From: Thermophagus xiamenensis | GTDB taxonomy: Bacteria; Bacteroidota; Bacteroidia; Bacteroidales; Marinilabiliaceae | Reading direction: 5' to 3' | DNA length: 47,270 nucleotides | Assembly: GCF_900112795.1 (NCBI RefSeq) | Contig: NZ_FONA01000027.1 | Span: forward strand, 1-47,270 | In this document: positions 45,516 through 47,270 of the stretch, piece after piece | How positions within the stretch are numbered: position 1 is the stretch's first letter | Layout of the letters: every line of letters starts with the position of its first letter | The notes under the pieces: model-generated | What the model saw: only the letters and a program-made list of their open reading frames with translations | What the model was told of the DNA's origin: nothing | The model's database searches: none | Position numbers and translations under genes: made by a program

Positions 45516-45875
45516 ATGTTAATTGAAGAGACCACATCAGCTGGACAATTAATTGGGGGGATAGCTTCTGATTCTATTACTTCCTCCACAAATGCATTCA
45601 TTGATGTTGACTATTCCCCAGATATTTTGCAAGCTATGATAATTGAATACAATTCACCGGAAGCCATAAACACAAGAGTTGACGATTATATAAATTCCAA
45701 CTACAATGAGGACGGTAGTTTATCAAAAAAATACTCTTCAATAGAATACGGATTTATGAATTCTGTGCAAAATTTTGCAAAAGAGCAAATTAACCTGGAC
45801 GAAAATTTTTCTCAAATTCTAGATGAGTTATTTATATCCAAGATTAATGCAAAACCCACAAAAAAAAGGTTTTAG
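45516..45875 (+). CDS. cassette protein B, unknown function
   Basis: A 119-residue acidic protein starting one base after protein A's stop. It is rich in Asn, Ser, Asp and Ile. Composition suggests a mostly helical C-terminal half (about 70-110) after a polar N-terminus with GGIASDSITSSTNAF. No motif is recognised. In cassettes of this form, the small middle partner is often a regulator, an adaptor or an antidote, but nothing in the sequence proves it. Confidence 0.65.
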   Translation: MLIEETTSAGQLIGGIASDSITSSTNAFIDVDYSPDILQAMIIEYNSPEAINTRVDDYINSNYNEDGSLSKKYSSIEYGFMNSVQNFAKEQINLDENFSQILDELFISKINAKPTKKRF

Positions 45876-45878
45876 CAT

Positions 45879-46541
45879 ATGCGTGAGGCAAAATATGACA
45901 CACTTGAATTAATTAGGACATTTTTGCCAAAATATTTAACTCCAGAATTAACAGAAAATCTTTTTAAAACGGTTAAGGAATATTTTCCTTTTTCGAATAA
46001 TCCCAACTTAATTTATTACAGAATTCCTGATACTAAATATTATTATCAGGGTGATTGTATTATAGATATTCCTTTTTCAAGATTTAATAATGGAAAATTT
46101 GAAACTGTATATTTAAAAGGAATTATTGTATCAAATACATGTGATATTTCCCCAGATAACAAAAGGCTTGAAGTTCCCAATATACAATTTGCAGCTGTTT
46201 TCTCTTTAAAAGAATTTATCCACAAATTGAAAGAAAAAAATATTGAGCCAAAACGAATAAGTACATTTATAGAAAATCTAAAAGAGAATCGAATATCAAA
46301 TTTGTTTTATTTACCAGAAAAGAAAGATGGAGATAAAATAATTATGGAAGAATCATTTGTGAGGTTTGATTTAAGTACAACATTGCCTGCTTCAATCTTT
46401 TGGGGCGAAACTTACGATAATTCTTATGCACCCGAAGGCGACAGATTATTATCTCTCTCAAATTATGGATTTTATCTTTTTCTCATAAAATTATCCGTAC
46501 ATTATTGTAGATTTAGAGAAGGAGTATTCCGAAATCGATAA
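45879..46541 (+). CDS. cassette protein C, unknown function
   Basis: A 220-residue protein with a clear internal pattern: YYQGDCIIDIPF (about 48-59), then VYLKGIIVSNTCDISPDN (about 74-91), a strand-turn that looks like a conserved core, then FAAVFSLKEFI and NLFYLPEKKDGD. The last 30 residues are a hydrophobic helix (GFYLFLIKLSVHYC) with a basic end. Cys and Asp in NTCD could be catalytic or structural, which is a guess. No named family comes to mind. Third gene of the AT-rich cassette, 9 bases before flavodoxin, so the flavodoxin may share its transcript. Confidence 0.68.
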   Translation: MREAKYDTLELIRTFLPKYLTPELTENLFKTVKEYFPFSNNPNLIYYRIPDTKYYYQGDCIIDIPFSRFNNGKFETVYLKGIIVSNTCDISPDNKRLEVPNIQFAAVFSLKEFIHKLKEKNIEPKRISTFIENLKENRISNLFYLPEKKDGDKIIMEESFVRFDLSTTLPASIFWGETYDNSYAPEGDRLLSLSNYGFYLFLIKLSVHYCRFREGVFRNR

Positions 46542-46550
46542 ATATAAATC

Positions 46551-47054
46551 ATGAAAAAAACAGCCATTATTTACGGATCCTCGGTAGGAAACACGCGATT
46601 TGTTGCCGAAAAAATACATAAAGCTATTCCTGAAGCTGCTCTAATTTCAGCCGAAAGCATTAAAGCTAAGGATTTAGAAGGTTTCGACGTATACATTCTA
46701 GGCACTTCCACATGGGGTGTAGGCCAGTTGCAGGATGATTTCGAAACTTTTGTAGAAGATTTCTTAACGCTGGATTTAAGTCAAAAAACCATAGCATTGT
46801 TTGGTTTAGGCGATCAGCAGACTTACCCTGATACTTTTTGTGACGGTATGGGTAAATTATATGAATTATTAGCTCCCAAAGGACCACGTTTTGTTGGACA
46901 ATGGCCGGGTGATGATTACGATTTCAGCGAATCCCGTGCCTTTAAAGATGGTATGTTTGTTGGGCTACCGTTAGATGAGGATAATGAACCAGACCTTACC
47001 GATGGAAGAATATCAGAATGGGTAAGCCAGGTTATGAATGAACTAAAACTCTAA
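46551..47054 (+). CDS. fldA: flavodoxin
   Basis: A 167-residue FMN-binding electron carrier. The phosphate loop is YGSSVGNT (near residues 7-14). The two FMN-sandwiching loops are TSTWGVGQLQDDF, with Trp, and FGLGDQQTYPDTFCDGMG, with Tyr. The C-terminus ISEWVSQVMNEL is the usual closing helix. It carries the extra beta-5 loop of long-chain flavodoxins (about LLAPKGPRFVGQWPGDDYDF). It serves ferredoxin/flavodoxin-linked redox enzymes. Its GC content returns to that of the chromosome after the AT-rich cassette. A terminator follows. Confidence 0.97.
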   Translation: MKKTAIIYGSSVGNTRFVAEKIHKAIPEAALISAESIKAKDLEGFDVYILGTSTWGVGQLQDDFETFVEDFLTLDLSQKTIALFGLGDQQTYPDTFCDGMGKLYELLAPKGPRFVGQWPGDDYDFSESRAFKDGMFVGLPLDEDNEPDLTDGRISEWVSQVMNELKL

Positions 47055-47125
47055 ATCTGTACACCAAAATATAAATCTTTACTTGGGCAATTTCAGAAGT
47101 AAGAAAAAATTAGAATAAAACACAG

Positions 47126-47157
47126 AAGCTGGGATTGAAATTCCGGCTTTTTTATTT
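47126..47157 (+). terminator. intrinsic terminator of flavodoxin
   Basis: AAGCTGG at 47126-47132 pairs with CCGGCTT at 47143-47149 (one U-G pair), loop of 10 bases, then a T-rich tail. Confidence 0.82.
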
Positions 47158-47270
47158 ACATAAGTTTTTCAAGATAGTTATATGTTAATTAAAATTGTTG
47201 TTATAGGTGCTTTAAGAGCATACCATCCCCATTGGTAAGTCCGTTAGAATTCATAGTATTGCTAAAATGA
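47158..47270. other. right edge, no certain gene
   Basis: On the minus strand, a frame from the window edge to TAA at about 47203 could be the last 22 codons of a gene ending in GDGMLLKHL, but the evidence is too thin to call it. Confidence 0.2.

Overview
The window looks like a chromosomal segment of a Bacteroidota bacterium, most likely Bacteroidales/Marinilabiliales-like. The evidence is the set of lineage-typical families (DUF4294, DUF2851, DUF3109, type III glutamine synthetase, TPR/PD40 lipoproteins, a purM-prfA-pyrF run), the general lack of Shine-Dalgarno sequences, and promoters of the TTG-N20-TAnnTTTG type. Taxonomy is inferred from gene content only. No mobile-element transposase, CRISPR array or rRNA was seen.

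Region 1 (1-5050) is an AT-rich accessory island. It holds the 3' end of an unknown gene, a small ORF, an IetA-type AAA+ ATPase followed by only the first ~73 residues of its partner protease IetS, and a 900-residue protein joining a helical N-terminus with a HEPN-like RNFVEH motif to an SF1B (RecD/Pif1-type) helicase. I read this as a decayed or rearranged anti-phage defence island.

Region 2 (5050-15450) mixes DNA/RNA repair and housekeeping genes: SRAP protein, ThpR, ElbB, DUF4294, endonuclease IV, a thioredoxin-glutaredoxin fusion, an orphan GroES, arginine deiminase, SucC and a TrmH methyltransferase. These are separated by long intergenic stretches full of repeats, including a strictly phased 20-bp array with a 140-bp higher-order period.

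Region 3 (15550-40500) is almost entirely minus strand. It holds two lipoproteins with TPR or peptidase domains, rpsO-pnp, an LPP20-type lipoprotein, DUF2851, purM-prfA-pyrF, a PorE-like TPR/PD40 lipoprotein, glutamine synthetase III, an M20 dipeptidase, YebC, DUF3109, GMP reductase and phosphoglycerate mutase. Several genes end in clear intrinsic terminators. A dispersed ~105-bp intergenic element with imperfect inverted ends recurs here and in region 2, often joined to other short repeat families.

Region 4 (40500-47270) is mostly plus strand: a small secreted protein with four WM(L/F)xxxxL/F repeats, a DUF308 membrane protein, a 21-bp repeat array, two identical tRNA-Phe genes on the minus strand, an M16 peptidase overlapping an O-methyltransferase, a tight AT-rich three-gene cassette of unknown function (44786-46541), and flavodoxin.

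The best candidates for undescribed biology are the HEPN-helicase fusion, the three-gene cassette, the two phased repeat arrays, and the dispersed mosaic repeat family.
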